A stretch of DNA of 64,000 nucleotides from Arthrobacter sp. M4 (GCF_020251205.1 NZ_JAIWYX010000002.1:186001-250000), one strand, 5' to 3'; shown: positions 27,365-40,568, numbered from the stretch's first letter. Numbers and translations: made by a program. Notes: a model not told the origin generated them from the letters alone.

Positions 27365-28924
27365 TCAGGCCCCGGCCGGCTCCTCATACCTGGGAAACAC
27401 CGGCGTCGGGGCCGGAAGCTCAGTCCCTGGGACGATTGGGGTGCCGATTGCCACGAACTGACGAGCGTCGCCATCCGGCTGTCCGAGGGTCCCGAGCAGC
27501 TTCGCCGCAGCCGAAGGCATGACAGGCTGGACAAGGATTGCCACGATGCGGACGACCTCCAGCGTCACATACAGCACCGTGTTCATGCGCTCTGGGTCAG
27601 TCTTTCGGAGAACCCAGGGCGCCTGGTCGGCGAAGTACGCGTTGGTATCGCCCAGCACGCCCCAGATTGCCTCCAGGGCCCTGCTGAACTCCTGCTTTTC
27701 AAAGGCTGCCCGCGCGGTGTCCAGCAAAGCACCTGCCTGGTCCAGGAGAGCCTTGTCTTCCGCAGAGAATTCGCCAGGTACCGGGACTTCGCCTTCGCAG
27801 TTCTTGGCGACCATGGACAGCGACCTCTGCGCAAGGTTGCCGAAGTTGTTGGCGAGGTCCGAGTTCATTCGGCTGACGATGGCCTCGTGGTTGTAGCTGC
27901 CATCGGCTCCGAAGGGAACTTCGCGCAGGAAGAAGAAGCGCACCTGGTCCAGGCCGTACTGATCCACGAAGTCCCGTGGAGCAACAACGTTGCCCAGTGA
28001 CTTGGACATCTTCACACCGTTGTTGGTGAGGAAGCCATGGATCATCACACGCTTCGGTAGATCCAAACCCGCACTCATCAGGAATGCCGGCCAGTAAATG
28101 GCGTGGAACCGCGAAATGTCCTTTCCAATGACGTGAACGTCGGCAGGCCAGAACTTGGTGAAGGACTCTGAGTCGATGTCCGGAAAGCCGGCGCCTGTGA
28201 GGTAATTCGTCAGGGCGTCCACCCACACGTACATAACGTGCTTTTCATCCCCGGGCACCGGAACGCCCCAGTCGAAAGTGGTTCGGCTGATAGACAGGTC
28301 CTCGAGGCCACGCTTGACGAAGCTGATGACCTCATTGAAGCGGTACTGTGGCGCACCGAACTCGGGCTGGCTTTCATAGAGCTCAAGGAGCTTGTCCTGG
28401 TAGGCGGACAGCCGGAAGAAGTAGCTTTCCTCCGCGGTCCACGTGACCTCAGTGTCAGTCTCCTTGGAGTAGCGGACTCCGTCGTCTTTGACGACTGTGT
28501 CATCCTCGGCGTAGTAGGCCTCGTCCCGCACGGAGTACCAGCCCTCGTATTTGGACAGGTAGATATCGCCGTTTGCTTCCATCCTTTTCCAAATGGCACG
28601 GCAAGCGGCGTAGTGGTCTTCATCCGTGGTACGGATAAAGCGGTCGTAGGAGATCCCAAGATCAGCGCTCATCTGCTTGAACGCGGCCGAGTTGCGGTCG
28701 GCCAATTCCTTGGCTGTGAGGCCTTCCTTTTCCGCCGATTGCTGCATCTTCAGGCCGTGCTCGTCGGTGCCGGTCATAAAGAACACCTCATGACCGTCCA
28801 GTCGCTTGAACCTGGCCATGGCGTCCGTGGCGATGACCTCATAGGCGTGACCGATGTGCGGCACGCCGTTGGGGTAGCTGATGGCCGTGGTGATGTAGAA
28901 CGGGGATTTTTCTGGAGACGTCAC
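27365..28924 (-). CDS. metG: Methionyl-tRNA synthetase MetG
   Basis: Charges initiator and elongator tRNA-Met. The 519-residue class I synthetase has [15 protein letters not shown] (HIGH motif, residues about 15-29), [28 protein letters not shown], and the KMSKS motif in [13 protein letters not shown]. The four-cysteine zinc knuckle of the longer MetG type is absent and there is no C-terminal tRNA-binding EMAP-like domain; this short form is common in actinobacteria. The start is GTG at 28924; no T-box or other leader structure was seen. Confidence 0.96.
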   Translation of the reverse strand: MTSPEKSPFYITTAISYPNGVPHIGHAYEVIATDAMARFKRLDGHEVFFMTGTDEHGLKMQQSAEKEGLTAKELADRNSAAFKQMSADLGISYDRFIRTTDEDHYAACRAIWKRMEANGDIYLSKYEGWYSVRDEAYYAEDDTVVKDDGVRYSKETDTEVTWTAEESYFFRLSAYQDKLLELYESQPEFGAPQYRFNEVISFVKRGLEDLSISRTTFDWGVPVPGDEKHVMYVWVDALTNYLTGAGFPDIDSESFTKFWPADVHVIGKDISRFHAIYWPAFLMSAGLDLPKRVMIHGFLTNNGVKMSKSLGNVVAPRDFVDQYGLDQVRFFFLREVPFGADGSYNHEAIVSRMNSDLANNFGNLAQRSLSMVAKNCEGEVPVPGEFSAEDKALLDQAGALLDTARAAFEKQEFSRALEAIWGVLGDTNAYFADQAPWVLRKTDPERMNTVLYVTLEVVRIVAILVQPVMPSAAAKLLGTLGQPDGDARQFVAIGTPIVPGTELPAPTPVFPRYEEPAGA

Positions 28925-28958
28925 TCTATGAAGTTACCTTCTCTTGGGGTGGAACGTG

Positions 28959-28989
28959 CCGGACCGGCCACATGTGAAGGCCGGTCCGG
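28959..28989 (-). terminator. Hairpin after the ABC exporter genes
   Basis: Perfect 11-bp stem CCGGACCGGCC / GGCCGGTCCGG with a 9-base loop, 13 bases past the stop of the ATPase gene. There is no T run, so it is a GC-rich actinobacterial type terminator at best. Confidence 0.6.
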
Positions 28990-29001
28990 ACACATTCTGC
29001 G

Positions 29002-29757
29002 CTAGTTCAATTCGGTGAGCGTGTCGCTTAGCCGCACGAGTTCATGGTCGTGCGACGCCACGAGGACCGCGATCCCGTCGTTGGTGGTGTCCTTGAGAAT
29101 GCCGATAATGCGGTTGGCCGACTGCCGGTCCAGGCTTGCCGTCGGCTCATCCACAATCAGCACGCGAGTGCCAAGGATCAACGCGCGGGCAATGGCAACG
29201 CGCTGGCGTTCACCACCGGACAGTTGCGACGGCCGGTGGCGCATCCGCCGACCCAGGCCGACGAGGTCCAATAGGTCCTTCGCCATCTCCCGACGCTGCT
29301 CGACTTCGCCATCCGGCACCGCCGGCAAGAGGACATTTTCCAAGGCACTCATGCCGTCGATCAGCGCACCGCCCTGGTCGACGTAGCCGATGAGGGCACG
29401 ACGGCGATCGGCGATCTCATCGTCGCTCATGGTCTCGAGCGAGTCGCCCTCCCAAAGCACGCGGCCCGACGTCGGCAGGGTCAGTCCGGCGCCGACGGTC
29501 AGGATGCTGGTCTTACCGGAACCGCTTCGTCCGGCGACGCAGTGCATCTCACCGGCGTGCAACGTCATATTGAAGTTGTCGACGACGTTGACGGGCTCGG
29601 AACCGCCCTTGCCTCCGCCGTAATGGATGGTGATGTCGACCAGCTCAAGCGGCGTGGCGTGGTCTTCTGATTTCACGATGGAGTTGGCGCGCGTCTTGAG
29701 TGACGCGCTTACCGAAGCGCGGCGCGAAGTCAGCTCGGAGTTCAGCTTGTCGCTCAT
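29002..29757 (-). CDS. ABC transporter ATP-binding protein (LolD/MacB-type)
   Basis: A 251-residue cytoplasmic ATPase: Walker A GRSGSGKTS (about residues 72-80), Q-loop YVDQGGALIDGMSALENVLLP, signature LSGGERQRVAIARAL, Walker B RVLIVDEPTASLD and H-loop VASHDHELVRL. It belongs to the LolD/MacB/FtsE group that powers FtsX-fold permeases. I chose ATG 29757, which overlaps the stop of the permease gene as ATGA; the frame runs 22 codons further into the permease gene. The first about 30 residues are Ser/Arg rich and outside the family. What it moves is unknown. Confidence 0.92.
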   Translation of the reverse strand: MSDKLNSELTSRRASVSASLKTRANSIVKSEDHATPLELVDITIHYGGGKGGSEPVNVVDNFNMTLHAGEMHCVAGRSGSGKTSILTVGAGLTLPTSGRVLWEGDSLETMSDDEIADRRRALIGYVDQGGALIDGMSALENVLLPAVPDGEVEQRREMAKDLLDLVGLGRRMRHRPSQLSGGERQRVAIARALILGTRVLIVDEPTASLDRQSANRIIGILKDTTNDGIAVLVASHDHELVRLSDTLTELN

Positions 29758-32555
29758 TTGACTACTTTCGTTGCAATCGGGATCCAGCAAAGTACAGCGA
29801 TGAGGCCAGCCAGGCCTGCCCATAGCGCGGCGTAAGGTGCCAGGGCCAGGCCCAGGGCCAGCGCACCCAAAACGCCGAGGGGCAGTGCCACAGTCCCCAC
29901 AAGGGCATGCTCGAAGAATCTGACCTGGCCCAGCATGTCCGGGTTCCAGCCCATGGCCTGAAGGGTTCCGATGTACTGACGCTTGGCCTGCAATTCGAAA
30001 CGTCCGGTAACGAGGGTCAGAAGCAAGCCCACCAACACACCGGAGAACGCCAGGAGGATGCTCGGCACGGCAATGCTGGCAGCCGCCAGGCCGCTCAGGG
30101 CACTGGCACCGGCCGCCCTGGGGATATCGATCAGGACGGAGATCAGCGCACCCACAGCCGAACCGAAGACACCCACAGCGACAGCGAGGGAAATCGAGTT
30201 GAAACGGTGGGTGGTCAGCTGGCGGTTAGCGAACGTCAGCGGCGAGTCGATGGTGATCAGGCGCTCGTCGTGCTGTGGCTCCTGGTCGATGACGTGCTGG
30301 TGCTTGAGCTGGCCGGCGGCGAGGAGTGCAGCCGTCACATAGATAGCCAGGACCGTGACCGAGACGATGATGGTGGCCAAATTCCAGCTCAGCAGGCTCA
30401 GCGCCACTCCTGCCGCGGCCAGCAGGCCGGCGCCGACGCCAAACTCCTCGAGTACCCAGCTGCGGATCTTTTTCTGTGTCCAGCCCATGGCGCGCAGGAT
30501 CCCCGCCTCAGTCCGCCTTTGGCGGATGTAACTGACAGTCGAAGCTCCGGTCAGCAGGGTCGCCCCGCAGAGCGCAAGGAACAACAGCGTCAAGTTGGTT
30601 CCGGTGAGTGAGCCGGAAACAGCGTCAGCCGCATCCTGGCGCACCCAGGACTGCTGGACGGTACCCAGATCAGTTTCCTTGCCGGCGTCGTCCTTCTTGT
30701 AGCCGGGAACGAAAATATTGGCGTCCTCACGCGCAGAACCGGCCACGACAGTGGCCTCAAGACCCATGGCGCGGATCTCGTTAGCCAGCTTCTCCACTTC
30801 TGGCTGTGCCTGCTTCCAGGTGCCCGCGGTCTTCGCACGGACTCGAACCGCGTCAATGACGTTGGCATTCGAGTCGTAACCGCGGGCAGCGGCCAAGCCG
30901 TAAAAGTCCGTGATGGCACCAGCAGACTGGCTGACCAAGCCCGTTGCGCTCAGCGAGGGCTTGAGGGCTGCATTTCCGGCATCCTTACCGTCGGCACCCT
31001 TGCTCAGGGTCATCGGAGTGGGGTCGTAGCCGCCCAGCGGGAGACGGTTGACATCTCCTGCTGCGTCCTTGACCTGTTGGGGGTCGAATGTGCCATAAAC
31101 AATGGGAAGCGGGGTGGCCGGCTTCTTGCCTGTTTCAAGGCCCTCACGGTAGGAGCGCTCGTCCACGGGCTTGCGCTGGGTCTGGTCCACGGCGGAACCG
31201 TTGGAAGCCTTGTCAGGCAGGCGGTTGACCGTTACCCACTCCCCCGGCGTAGCGGTTTTGGACGCGGCACCATTTGCAGCGTCCTCGCCGTCCTTGTACA
31301 CCGGAGCCTTGGCAAAATCGGTGCTCCATTGCGCTGGGTTGTATAGACCCTGTCCGAACGCTCCATTGCCGAGCAACTGGCTGTGGTCAGTTGAGCCGGG
31401 CCATGCCAGGGCAAATGGAGACCTGGATACGAAGGGAAGGTAGTCCTTGTCCAGCGAACGAGTCACCGTGCCGAGATCCTGGACCACCTTGCCCGAACCG
31501 TCGATCTCCTCGATCTTGACGGAGTACTTCAGGTCCAGGGACGTGCCCGAACGGACAATCAGCGGGATGGCCTGGGAATCTGCGGTCAGCTGGCCGTTGC
31601 GCTTGGCCTGCTGGTACTGGGTCATAAGGGGTGCCCAGTACTTGAGCTTGACGCCAAGGAAGTCCGGGCCTTCCTTCAGCTGGTCCATGCCGATGCCGCT
31701 GGTGAACAGGCTCTCGAAGTACCGCCCAATAGCGCCTGCATTCCGCGCGTCTGCGGGCGGAGCCTTCTCAAGCGGCGTCAGGAAGTCGCCGGCCGAGCCG
31801 AGCAGCGCGCGTTCGGCGGCGGGGTCGACGGCGACGACGGACTCCGTCACCTGCGGCGCCAAAGGCAGGGCGACCGAAAGGTTGAAGAGGTTGTGCTCGG
31901 AGCCGCCGGCAGGGGCGGGGAACTTGATGCCCGTCTCCCCCGACGGTCCTGCGATACGCGTGCTCTTGCCCCCCGGCGTCTGCTCCTCGATGACGCGGCC
32001 CTTGCCAAGGGAGCCTTCTGCGCTGGTCTTGAAGAGTGTCTGCTCGTTGACACCGTCCGAGCTCACGGCGCTGGCAGTGAGGCGGTAGGTCTTGGGCTTG
32101 TCGCTCAGGACGGATTCTGCTGCCGGCCATTTGGAGGCATCCGTTGCGTCGGGCTGGCCCACCGTGGCGGTGCCAACCAGGCCGGCGTTGTAGCCAAGGT
32201 AATCCATTGCGTCGAGCCGCGGAGTTTCAAGGTTCTGCGTCACGCGGGAGACAAGGCTGATCGGCGCGGCGACGGATGTACCGCCGAGGCCCCGGATGCT
32301 GTCAAGCTGCTCGAAGCTGATGCCGCCCTGTCCACTGGCGATTTCAGGCTGGATGAGTGCACCGGTACCACTGGAGTTGCCGGCTTTGGCTCGTACGAGG
32401 ATGTCGTACAAACCACGGGAATTCTCGTCGACTGTCCGGTTCAGGGCGGCCTGGGACTGCCCTTGGACGAGGATCGACAAACACATTGCGATGATCAAAA
32501 TGGCCGCGGTCAGCAGCAGCACGCGGCTTCTGATGAACCTCTGGACGGCGTTCAT
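29754..32555 (-). CDS. ABC transporter permease, FtsX/MacB type with large extracellular domain
   Basis: A 933-residue membrane protein: one N-terminal TM segment (VLLLTAAILIIAMCLSILVQG), about 600 extracellular residues, then three TM segments around LTLLFLALCGATLLTG to LATIIVSVTVLAIYVTAALL, and a last group around SLAVAVGVFGSAVGALI to LALAPYAALWAGLAGLIAVLCW. The conserved FtsX-fold blocks RRTEAGILRAMGWTQKKIRSWV and KRQYIGTLQAMGWNPDMLGQVRFFEH appear twice, so the fold is duplicated. With the coupled ATPase it forms a mechanotransmitting or lipoprotein/peptide exporter. The substrate is not predictable from sequence. Confidence 0.9.
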   Translation of the reverse strand: MNAVQRFIRSRVLLLTAAILIIAMCLSILVQGQSQAALNRTVDENSRGLYDILVRAKAGNSSGTGALIQPEIASGQGGISFEQLDSIRGLGGTSVAAPISLVSRVTQNLETPRLDAMDYLGYNAGLVGTATVGQPDATDASKWPAAESVLSDKPKTYRLTASAVSSDGVNEQTLFKTSAEGSLGKGRVIEEQTPGGKSTRIAGPSGETGIKFPAPAGGSEHNLFNLSVALPLAPQVTESVVAVDPAAERALLGSAGDFLTPLEKAPPADARNAGAIGRYFESLFTSGIGMDQLKEGPDFLGVKLKYWAPLMTQYQQAKRNGQLTADSQAIPLIVRSGTSLDLKYSVKIEEIDGSGKVVQDLGTVTRSLDKDYLPFVSRSPFALAWPGSTDHSQLLGNGAFGQGLYNPAQWSTDFAKAPVYKDGEDAANGAASKTATPGEWVTVNRLPDKASNGSAVDQTQRKPVDERSYREGLETGKKPATPLPIVYGTFDPQQVKDAAGDVNRLPLGGYDPTPMTLSKGADGKDAGNAALKPSLSATGLVSQSAGAITDFYGLAAARGYDSNANVIDAVRVRAKTAGTWKQAQPEVEKLANEIRAMGLEATVVAGSAREDANIFVPGYKKDDAGKETDLGTVQQSWVRQDAADAVSGSLTGTNLTLLFLALCGATLLTGASTVSYIRQRRTEAGILRAMGWTQKKIRSWVLEEFGVGAGLLAAAGVALSLLSWNLATIIVSVTVLAIYVTAALLAAGQLKHQHVIDQEPQHDERLITIDSPLTFANRQLTTHRFNSISLAVAVGVFGSAVGALISVLIDIPRAAGASALSGLAAASIAVPSILLAFSGVLVGLLLTLVTGRFELQAKRQYIGTLQAMGWNPDMLGQVRFFEHALVGTVALPLGVLGALALGLALAPYAALWAGLAGLIAVLCWIPIATKVVK

Positions 32556-32641
32556 TGGGCTCCCTGAGTCCTTAAGCTAGCGGGCGCACACACTATGTCC
32601 CCATCCAGTGGAAGCACAGGCGTATCCAAGGGCTGTGTGCT

Positions 32642-32710
32642 AAAAGATCTTGGCCGGCCTGCCACCGGGTCCGAAAACCGAACCAAGCCATTGTACGCAG
32701 ACCGGCCAAG
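32642..32710 (-). terminator. Terminator downstream of serA
   Basis: Minus strand: CTTGGCCGGTCTGC and GCAGGCCGGCCAAG form a 14-bp stem (one G-T) around a 34-base loop that can fold further, then ATCTTTTA. It is 54 bases past the serA stop. Confidence 0.7.
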
Positions 32711-32763
32711 CAAAATGTGTCGGGGTTGTGCCCCTCACGGGATTACAGCGGACGCTCGAAGTA

Positions 32764-34359
32764 CTAGTCTTCCAAGTCCACTTCGCGAACCATCTCGGCC
32801 CCGATGCCGGCCTTAATGGCGTCGAGGACCTGCTGGGGAACCGAGCTGTCGATGGTGAGGAGTGCAAGGACCTGGCCGCCTTCAGCCTGGCGGGCCACCT
32901 GCATGCCACCGATGTTGATGTTGTTCATGCCCAGGATGTGTCCGATGGTGCCGATGACGCCGGGACGGTCCGCGTAGGCGACCACCACGAGGTGCTCGCT
33001 GATCGGGATCTCGACGTCGTAGCCGTTGACGCCAACGAGCTTCTCAACCTGCTTGGGGCCGGTCAGGGTACCAGCCACGGAGATCTGCGTACCATCGCTG
33101 AGCGCACCGCGAAGAGTCAGGACGTTGCGGTAATCCTCCGCGTCCGAGGTGGTGATGAGTCGCGTGTTGATCCCGCGCTGTTCTGCAATGACGGGAGCGT
33201 TGACGTAGGAGACCTGTTCGGTGACGACGTCGGCGAAAATGCCCTTGAGCGCGGCCAGCTCGAGCACCTTGACATCCAAGGCGGAAATCTCGCCGGCCAC
33301 CTCGACGTCGATCTGGGTCAGTGAGGCGTGGGTAAGAGCCGTGAAGATGCGGCCGAGCTTCTCGATCAGCGGGATGCCCGGACGAATGTCCGGGGCAATA
33401 ACGCCGCCCGCCACGTTGACGGCGTCGGGAACGAGTTCCCCGGCGAGGGCCAGCCGGACGGATTTGGCGACCGAAACGCCCGCTTTTTCCTGCGCCTCGG
33501 CGGTGGAGGCCCCAAGGTGCGGGGTGACCACAACATTGTCCAGCTCAAAAAACGGGAGATCCGTGCTGGGCTCCTTGACGAATACGTCAACGCCGGCACC
33601 CGCGATCTTTCCTTCTTTAAGGGCGGTGTAGAGGGCTTCCTCGTCCACCAGGCCGCCGCGGGCGACATTGATGACGTAGGCCGTTTCCTTCATCTTTTCG
33701 AAGGCTTCGGCACCCAGCATGCCCACGGTCTCCGGGGTCTTCGGCATGTGGATTGTGATGAAGTCGGAGTTCTCCAAAAGTTCATCAAGTGTTACCAGTT
33801 TTACGCCGAGTTGCGCGGCCCTGGCGGAGGTGATGTAGGGGTCGTAAGCGAGGATCTCGGTCTCGAAGCCCTGCAGGCGAGCTGCCACGAGGGCACCAAT
33901 GCGGCCAAGGCCGATGATGCCGACCTTCTTCTCGAAGAGTTCGATGCCGTTGTACTTGGAACGCTTCCATTCGCCACCCTTGAGGGCGCTGCTTGCCTGG
34001 GGGATGTGCCGTGCCAGGCTCAGGATGTGGCCGACAGTCAGCTCAGCCGCCGAAACGATGTTGGACGTTGGCGCGTTCACCACCATGACGCCCGCCTGCG
34101 TGGCCGCCTTGATGTCAACGTTGTCCAGGCCGACGCCGGCCCGGGCGATGACCTTGAGGCTCTTGGCGGCCGCGATGGCCTCGGCGTCTACCTGCGTGGC
34201 AGAGCGGACCAGGATGGCGTCGACGTCGGAGATGGCAGAGAGCAGCTGGGAGCGGTCGGCGCCGTCGGTTTGGCGGATTTCAAAGTCCGGGCCAAGGGCT
34301 GCGACTGTGGCGGGCGAAAGTTCCTCAGCGAGGAGTACAACAGGCTTGGTGCTTGTCAC
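32764..34359 (-). CDS. serA: D-3-phosphoglycerate dehydrogenase SerA
   Basis: Oxidises 3-phosphoglycerate, the first step of serine synthesis. The 531-residue protein is the long form: catalytic and NAD domains (VGIIGLGRIGALVAARL near 147, RAGVGLDNVDIKAA, TPHLGASTAEAQ with the catalytic Arg/Glu/His set), an allosteric substrate-binding domain of about 130 residues, and a C-terminal ACT domain (DRPGVIGTIGHILGMNNINIGGMQV) that binds serine for feedback control. The start is GTG at 34359 with AAAGAGG upstream. It lies downstream of ilvC behind a hairpin and probably has its own promoter. Confidence 0.97.
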   Translation of the reverse strand: MTSTKPVVLLAEELSPATVAALGPDFEIRQTDGADRSQLLSAISDVDAILVRSATQVDAEAIAAAKSLKVIARAGVGLDNVDIKAATQAGVMVVNAPTSNIVSAAELTVGHILSLARHIPQASSALKGGEWKRSKYNGIELFEKKVGIIGLGRIGALVAARLQGFETEILAYDPYITSARAAQLGVKLVTLDELLENSDFITIHMPKTPETVGMLGAEAFEKMKETAYVINVARGGLVDEEALYTALKEGKIAGAGVDVFVKEPSTDLPFFELDNVVVTPHLGASTAEAQEKAGVSVAKSVRLALAGELVPDAVNVAGGVIAPDIRPGIPLIEKLGRIFTALTHASLTQIDVEVAGEISALDVKVLELAALKGIFADVVTEQVSYVNAPVIAEQRGINTRLITTSDAEDYRNVLTLRGALSDGTQISVAGTLTGPKQVEKLVGVNGYDVEIPISEHLVVVAYADRPGVIGTIGHILGMNNINIGGMQVARQAEGGQVLALLTIDSSVPQQVLDAIKAGIGAEMVREVDLED

Positions 34360-34427
34360 CGGTGACCTCTTTGCTCTCTTGTTTGATTCAAGTGGGGATT
34401 CTGGTGAATTGATGCTTCACGCCGGAA

Positions 34428-34454
34428 GCCGGACCCGGTAATCCCGGGTCCGGC
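34428..34454. terminator. Hairpin between ilvC and serA
   Basis: Perfect 11-bp stem GCCGGACCCGG / CCGGGTCCGGC with a 5-base loop, about 95 bases past the ilvC stop. There is no T tract. It could end the ilvBNC transcript. Confidence 0.55.
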
Positions 34455-34549
34455 CTAGGTGCCGGGAAGCCTCTTAATCGAGGGTATCCCGAAGGTTGTT
34501 CTGTGTTTAATTGCTACGACTGCTCCGTGGCGGACAGAAGCGGCTCGCT

Positions 34550-36185
<1,636 letters not shown>

Positions 36186-36187
36186 GC

Positions 36188-38089
36188 CTAGTCCTCCTCT
36201 TCCCATTCCGGGGTCATGTTGCGGGCTACCTGGATCTGGTCGTTGCTGACCCCGGCGGGAACCATCGGCCACACCATGGAGTTGGGGCTGACCACAAAGT
36301 CGATCACCACGGGACGGTCGTTGATTTCCAAGGCCTTCTTGATGGTGTCGTCGATGTCCTCATCGCGTTCGCAACGCAGCGCCGCACAACCGTAAGCGTC
36401 CGCCAGCTTCACGAAATCCGGAATCCTAACCGTGTCATGACCGGTGTTGAGGTCGGTGTTGGAATAGCGGCCTTCGTAGAAGAGCGTCTGCCACTGCCGC
36501 ACCATGCCCAGGGACGAGTTGTTGATGATGGCGACCTTGATGGGGATGTTGTTGATGGCGCACGTGGCCAGTTCCTGGTTGGTCATCTGGAAGCAGCCGT
36601 CGCCGTCGATAGCCCAGACCACGCGGTCCGGATCCCCTACCTTGGCACCCATGGCCGCAGGCACGGCATAGCCCATGGTGCCGGCGCCGCCTGAGTTCAG
36701 CCAGGCATGCGGGCGCTCGTACTTGATGAACTGGGCGGCCCACATCTGGTGCTGGCCAACGCCCGCGACATAGATCCCTTCAGGACCAGTCAGTTCGCCG
36801 ATGCGCTGCAGCACACGCTGGGGTGCGCTCAGGCCGTCCTCCGGCTCTGTCCAACCAAGCGGATAGGTATTGCGGAGGTTGTTCAGGAACGCCCACCAAT
36901 TGTCCAGGTCCGGTGTTCCGGACTGTGCAAACTGGGTCCGGACGGCCTCCGTGAGCTCCGGGATGATCTCCTTGACCGATCCCACGATCGGAACATCCGC
37001 CGTACGGTTCTTGGAGATTTCGGCGGGATCAATGTCGGCGTGAATGACCTTCGCGTTCGGCGCGAACGTGCTCAGGACACCGGTCACCCGGTCATCAAAA
37101 CGGGCACCGAGCGTGATCAGCAGGTCGGATTGCTGCAGGGCGGTCACTGCGGACACCGAGCCGTGCATCCCGGGCATGCCAACATGCTGCTGGTGCGAGT
37201 CCGGGAACACGCCGCGTGCCATCAACGTGGTAACAACGGGAGCACCCGTCAGTTCGGCCAGCTCGCGGAGCTCGGCCGAGGCGTGGGCTTTCACCACACC
37301 GCCGCCGACGTAAAGCACGGGCTTGGCTGCGGAGGCAATGAGCTTGGCAGCTTCCCGAACCTGCTTATTGTGGCCGCGGACTACGGGACGGTAGCCCGGA
37401 AGATCGATCCTGGGCGGCCAGGAGAACGTCATCTTGCCAACTTGGGCGTCCTTGGCAATATCCACCAGGACAGGACCGGGCCGGCCCGTAGAAGCCAAGT
37501 GGAACGCTTCTGCCATGACATGTGGAATGTCATTGGGATCCGTCACCAGGAATGAGTGCTTGGTAATGGGCATGGTGATGCCCACGATGTCGGCTTCCTG
37601 GAAAGCATCAGTGCCGATGACGGCGCTTGATACCTGGCCCGTAATGGCGACCATGGGGACAGAGTCCATGTGGGCGTCCATGATGGCGGTAACGAGGTTG
37701 GTGGCACCGGGACCTGAGGTGGCAATGCAGACGCCAACCTTCCCGGTAACCATGGCATAACCTTGGGCGGCATGGCCGGCTCCCTGCTCGTGACGGACCA
37801 GGATGTGATTCATCGAGGAAGCCATCAAGGGGTCGTAGGTGGGCAGGATCGCACCACCGGGCAAACCAAAAATATCCTCAACGCCGAGTTCTTCGAGCGA
37901 GCGGACAATTGCTTGCGAGCCGGTCATTTCCGTTGGGGGTACAACGTTATTCGGCCCGAGGACAGGAGAGACAGTTGCAGCAGTGTCGAGGGCGGCGTCA
38001 GCCGCGCGCTCGGCTTTTTCCGGAGCCTTGCCAGCTCCAGCGGACTTTGCAGCCATCAGCGAGGGGCTGATCGGCGATCCTTTGCTCAT
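36188..38089 (-). CDS. ilvB: Acetolactate synthase large subunit IlvB
   Basis: The TPP- and FAD-dependent catalytic subunit that condenses pyruvate with pyruvate or 2-ketobutyrate. The 633-residue protein has the N-terminal PYR domain ([18 protein letters not shown]; catalytic Glu in [15 protein letters not shown]), the central FAD-binding domain, and the TPP motif [30 protein letters not shown] chose ATG 38089 with AGGAAGAG upstream; the open frame extends 27 codons further. The first about 45 residues are an Ala-rich, non-conserved extension. Expression is probably set by the attenuator just upstream. Confidence 0.97.
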   Translation of the reverse strand: MSKGSPISPSLMAAKSAGAGKAPEKAERAADAALDTAATVSPVLGPNNVVPPTEMTGSQAIVRSLEELGVEDIFGLPGGAILPTYDPLMASSMNHILVRHEQGAGHAAQGYAMVTGKVGVCIATSGPGATNLVTAIMDAHMDSVPMVAITGQVSSAVIGTDAFQEADIVGITMPITKHSFLVTDPNDIPHVMAEAFHLASTGRPGPVLVDIAKDAQVGKMTFSWPPRIDLPGYRPVVRGHNKQVREAAKLIASAAKPVLYVGGGVVKAHASAELRELAELTGAPVVTTLMARGVFPDSHQQHVGMPGMHGSVSAVTALQQSDLLITLGARFDDRVTGVLSTFAPNAKVIHADIDPAEISKNRTADVPIVGSVKEIIPELTEAVRTQFAQSGTPDLDNWWAFLNNLRNTYPLGWTEPEDGLSAPQRVLQRIGELTGPEGIYVAGVGQHQMWAAQFIKYERPHAWLNSGGAGTMGYAVPAAMGAKVGDPDRVVWAIDGDGCFQMTNQELATCAINNIPIKVAIINNSSLGMVRQWQTLFYEGRYSNTDLNTGHDTVRIPDFVKLADAYGCAALRCERDEDIDDTIKKALEINDRPVVIDFVVSPNSMVWPMVPAGVSNDQIQVARNMTPEWEEED

Positions 38090-38194
38090 CGGACTCTTCC
38101 TTTGTGGATCTTCAATTGATGTTTCTGTGCTACTTCTTTGGTGCTTGTCTTGCTCAGGCGCCCCTTGCACGTGAGCGGATGCTCCACTGCAAAT

Positions 38195-38231
38195 AAAAAA
38201 ACCCCTCAGCCTTCCGGCTCTTCGAGGGGTT
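38195..38231 (-). terminator. Attenuator terminator of the ilvBNC leader
   Basis: Read on the minus strand: AACCCCUC pairs with GAGGGGUU, an inner AGCC/GGCU pairs around GGAA, then UUUUUUUAUUU. It lies between the leader peptide stop and ilvB, as expected of an attenuator. A competing helix joins GCGCGTG of the leader codons (38265-38271) with CACGCGC right before the terminator (38232-38238). Confidence 0.9.
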
Positions 38232-38258
38232 GCGCGTGACGAATCGTTACCAGTCGGG

Positions 38259-38333
38259 CTAAGCCACGCGCTTGGTAAGGACGACAGTGCCCACTGTGTG
38301 AACAGTAGCGCCGGCGGTAACGATTACGATCAT
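38259..38333 (-). CDS. ilvBNC leader peptide (24 residues, Val/Ile/Leu rich)
   Basis: A 24-codon frame begins [15 protein letters not shown] and ends TKRVA before TAG. Ten of its residues are Val (7), Ile (2) or Leu (1), the mark of a leader peptide sensing branched-chain aminoacyl-tRNA. The bases of codons 3-6 (AATCGTTACC, 38325-38316) pair perfectly with GGTAACGATT just past the stop (38251-38242), giving the 1:2 type pairing of attenuators. Ribosome stalling at the Val/Ile codons would break this helix and change the fold of the downstream terminator. It probably starts at the first transcribed base. Confidence 0.9.
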   Translation of the reverse strand: MIVIVTAGATVHTVGTVVLTKRVA

Positions 38334-38339
38334 GCGTTC

Positions 38340-38369
38340 AGTGTTCCCTCTGAGTGAGACGAGTGTCAA
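38340..38369 (-). promoter_or_regulatory. ilvBNC promoter
   Basis: Minus strand: TTGACA (38369-38364), 18-base spacer, AACACT (38345-38340). The start of transcription would fall at about 38333, the A of the leader peptide ATG, so the leader peptide is likely translated leaderless. The spacer contains GTCTCACTC, faintly like one arm of the IclR operator. Confidence 0.7.
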
Positions 38370-38412
38370 CGACACCCCGCACCATCTCACAATTTGGACG
38401 CACCTGTCCACC

Positions 38413-38476
38413 AAGTGGTCGATCCGCCATGTGGTCAATCCACTAAGCGATCAATCCACCAAGCGACCGATGACTC
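38413..38476. repeat. Imperfect 16-bp tandem repeat between ilvB and ilvD
   Basis: Three units and a fourth decayed one, all 16 bases: AAGTGGTCGATCCGCC, ATGTGGTCAATCCACT, AAGCGATCAATCCACC, AAGCGACCGATGACTC. They lie upstream of the ilvB promoter and beyond the ilvD terminator. Their role is unknown. Confidence 0.75.
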
Positions 38477-38505
38477 TTCATCGGCGCCGGCCAGATGCGA
38501 CCTTT

Positions 38506-38544
38506 CCGGTGTGCGCCGCCAACCAGGCTGGCGGCGCACACCGG
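38506..38544 (-). terminator. ilvD terminator hairpin
   Basis: Perfect 16-bp stem CCGGTGTGCGCCGCCA / TGGCGGCGCACACCGG with a 7-base loop, 8 bases past the ilvD stop. No T tract follows. Confidence 0.75.
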
Positions 38545-38552
38545 AATCGGGG

Positions 38553-40274
<1,722 letters not shown>

Positions 40275-40370
40275 GACCCAAAGTTTATGGGTTCTTTGCC
40301 TTACGCAACGACCTGAAACCCCCGATTGACAGGCAATTCCGCGGAAGATTGCCCAAATAGTGGACAGCGC

Positions 40371-40385
40371 TCTCAAATATTGAGA
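40371..40385. promoter_or_regulatory. IclR-type operator upstream of ilvD
   Basis: Perfect palindrome TCTCAAATATTGAGA followed by CGGC. It differs from the site between iclR and leuC (16619-16633) at one base, and the four bases CGGC after it also match, so 18 of 19 positions are identical. In both places the extension points away from the biosynthetic gene. Confidence 0.8.
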
Positions 40386-40568
40386 CGGCTCCAGTCCACC
40401 TCTAGGTTCAATGCCCGGGGGACCAACGCTTCAGCGCTCTACATGAAGGCCCTCCAGCCGCCGCGGGAACCGCGTACCACAAACGTTTGACTAACCTAGA
40501 CAGCCGTGACGCAAGGGACGTAAGTTCAAAGCACGGCAACTACGTCCAGTGAACAGAAGGGCTCTGTC

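Noticed and set aside
28925..29001. Possible T-box or riboswitch ahead of metG or other amino acid genes
   Set aside because: No specifier loop or T-box sequence is visible; the only clear leader control is the ilvB attenuator.
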